Positions 63,684-64,000 of a stretch of 64,000 nucleotides of DNA are shown piece by piece (position 1 is the stretch's first letter; every line of letters starts with the position of its first letter). Both the position numbers and the translations under genes were made by a program. The notes under the pieces were generated by a model. That model was given only the letters and a program-made list of their open reading frames with translations, was not told the DNA's origin and did not search any database. This DNA comes from Syngnathus acus. Taxonomy: Eukaryota > Chordata > Actinopteri > Syngnathiformes > Syngnathidae. The stretch is taken from NCBI RefSeq assembly GCF_901709675.1, contig NC_051095.1:25056456-25120455 (forward strand). The letters run 5' to 3'.

Positions 63684-64000
63684 TCAGTGACGTGCAGTGA
63701 GGTTCATGACTGGGGAGGCACTGACGTCAGGAGGTCAATTGTCCTGTTGTTTCTCGTAGAACAGTCAACAGCCTGATAAAAAACGGGTAAAGTAGCATCC
63801 AAGGTTGCATGGTTAACGAGGCGACTTGACTCGACTAGTCGCCAGTCAAACTCAAATTTAACAGTGTTTTTTAAACTTTTGTCTACCAAGTAATTATACT
63901 AAAATAATAAATTGAAAACATGGAATTTACTCAGCTAAAGAGGCTCTAAATTTTCTCTGTAGATGCAAGATTGACATCTGCTCTGCGTATCCCCCCTCCC
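63684..64000. mobile_element. Probable hAT-type MITE, right end outside the window
   Basis: CAGTGACGTGCAGTGAGGTT followed by CATGACTGGGGAGGCACTGA resembles the terminus of a common fish hAT-type MITE. The other end is not in the window. Confidence 0.45.

Overview
The window looks like nuclear DNA from a ray-finned fish, probably a percomorph teleost. Two vertebrate genes with introns, cpeb4 and stc2, are recognisable, and the rest is dominated by teleost-type transposons: L2-like, Rex1-like, Rex3/RTE-like, RTE-like and I-like LINEs, Tc1/mariner, hAT, LTR elements and tRNA-derived SINEs. The abundance of one SINE (head with a GGTTCGATTCC box B, tail of GGAT/ATGG repeats) fits percomorphs, possibly a syngnathid; the species is an inference.

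Layout. 1-13,351: apparently a very large cpeb4 intron filled with nested transposons (L2-like LINE, TA-target terminal-inverted-repeat elements, an internally deleted mariner, a nearly intact Tc1, another LINE carrying a SINE and a MITE). 13,352-17,687: the first three coding exons of cpeb4 on the minus strand (intrinsically disordered N-terminus only; the RRM and zinc-binding exons are not in the window). 17,688-19,000: its 5' region with CCAAT and GC boxes. 19,000-25,000: intergenic, with a hAT MITE, a Rex3-like LINE and a SINE. 25,000-30,800: stc2 (stanniocalcin 2) complete in four coding exons on the minus strand, with all splice sites and phases resolved and a promoter-like region upstream. 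30,800-64,000: a transposon-rich intergenic region, broken by one block around 43.5-44.3 kb that looks like unique, possibly conserved non-coding DNA.

cpeb4 (translation regulator binding 3'UTR elements) and stc2 (secreted glycoprotein hormone) lie head to tail on the same strand. They are also neighbours on human 5q35, so this is conserved linkage; no functional coupling is visible. The most interesting observations are: a long UG microsatellite occupying the 3' splice site of stc2 exon 4; a 3'UTR module shared by unrelated LINE families; a 48-base LINE fragment captured inside a MITE; precise target-site duplications proved by comparing element copies inside the window; and a four-deep nest of elements from 51.4 to 60.8 kb. 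I found no CRISPR array, operon, phage or novel protein system.
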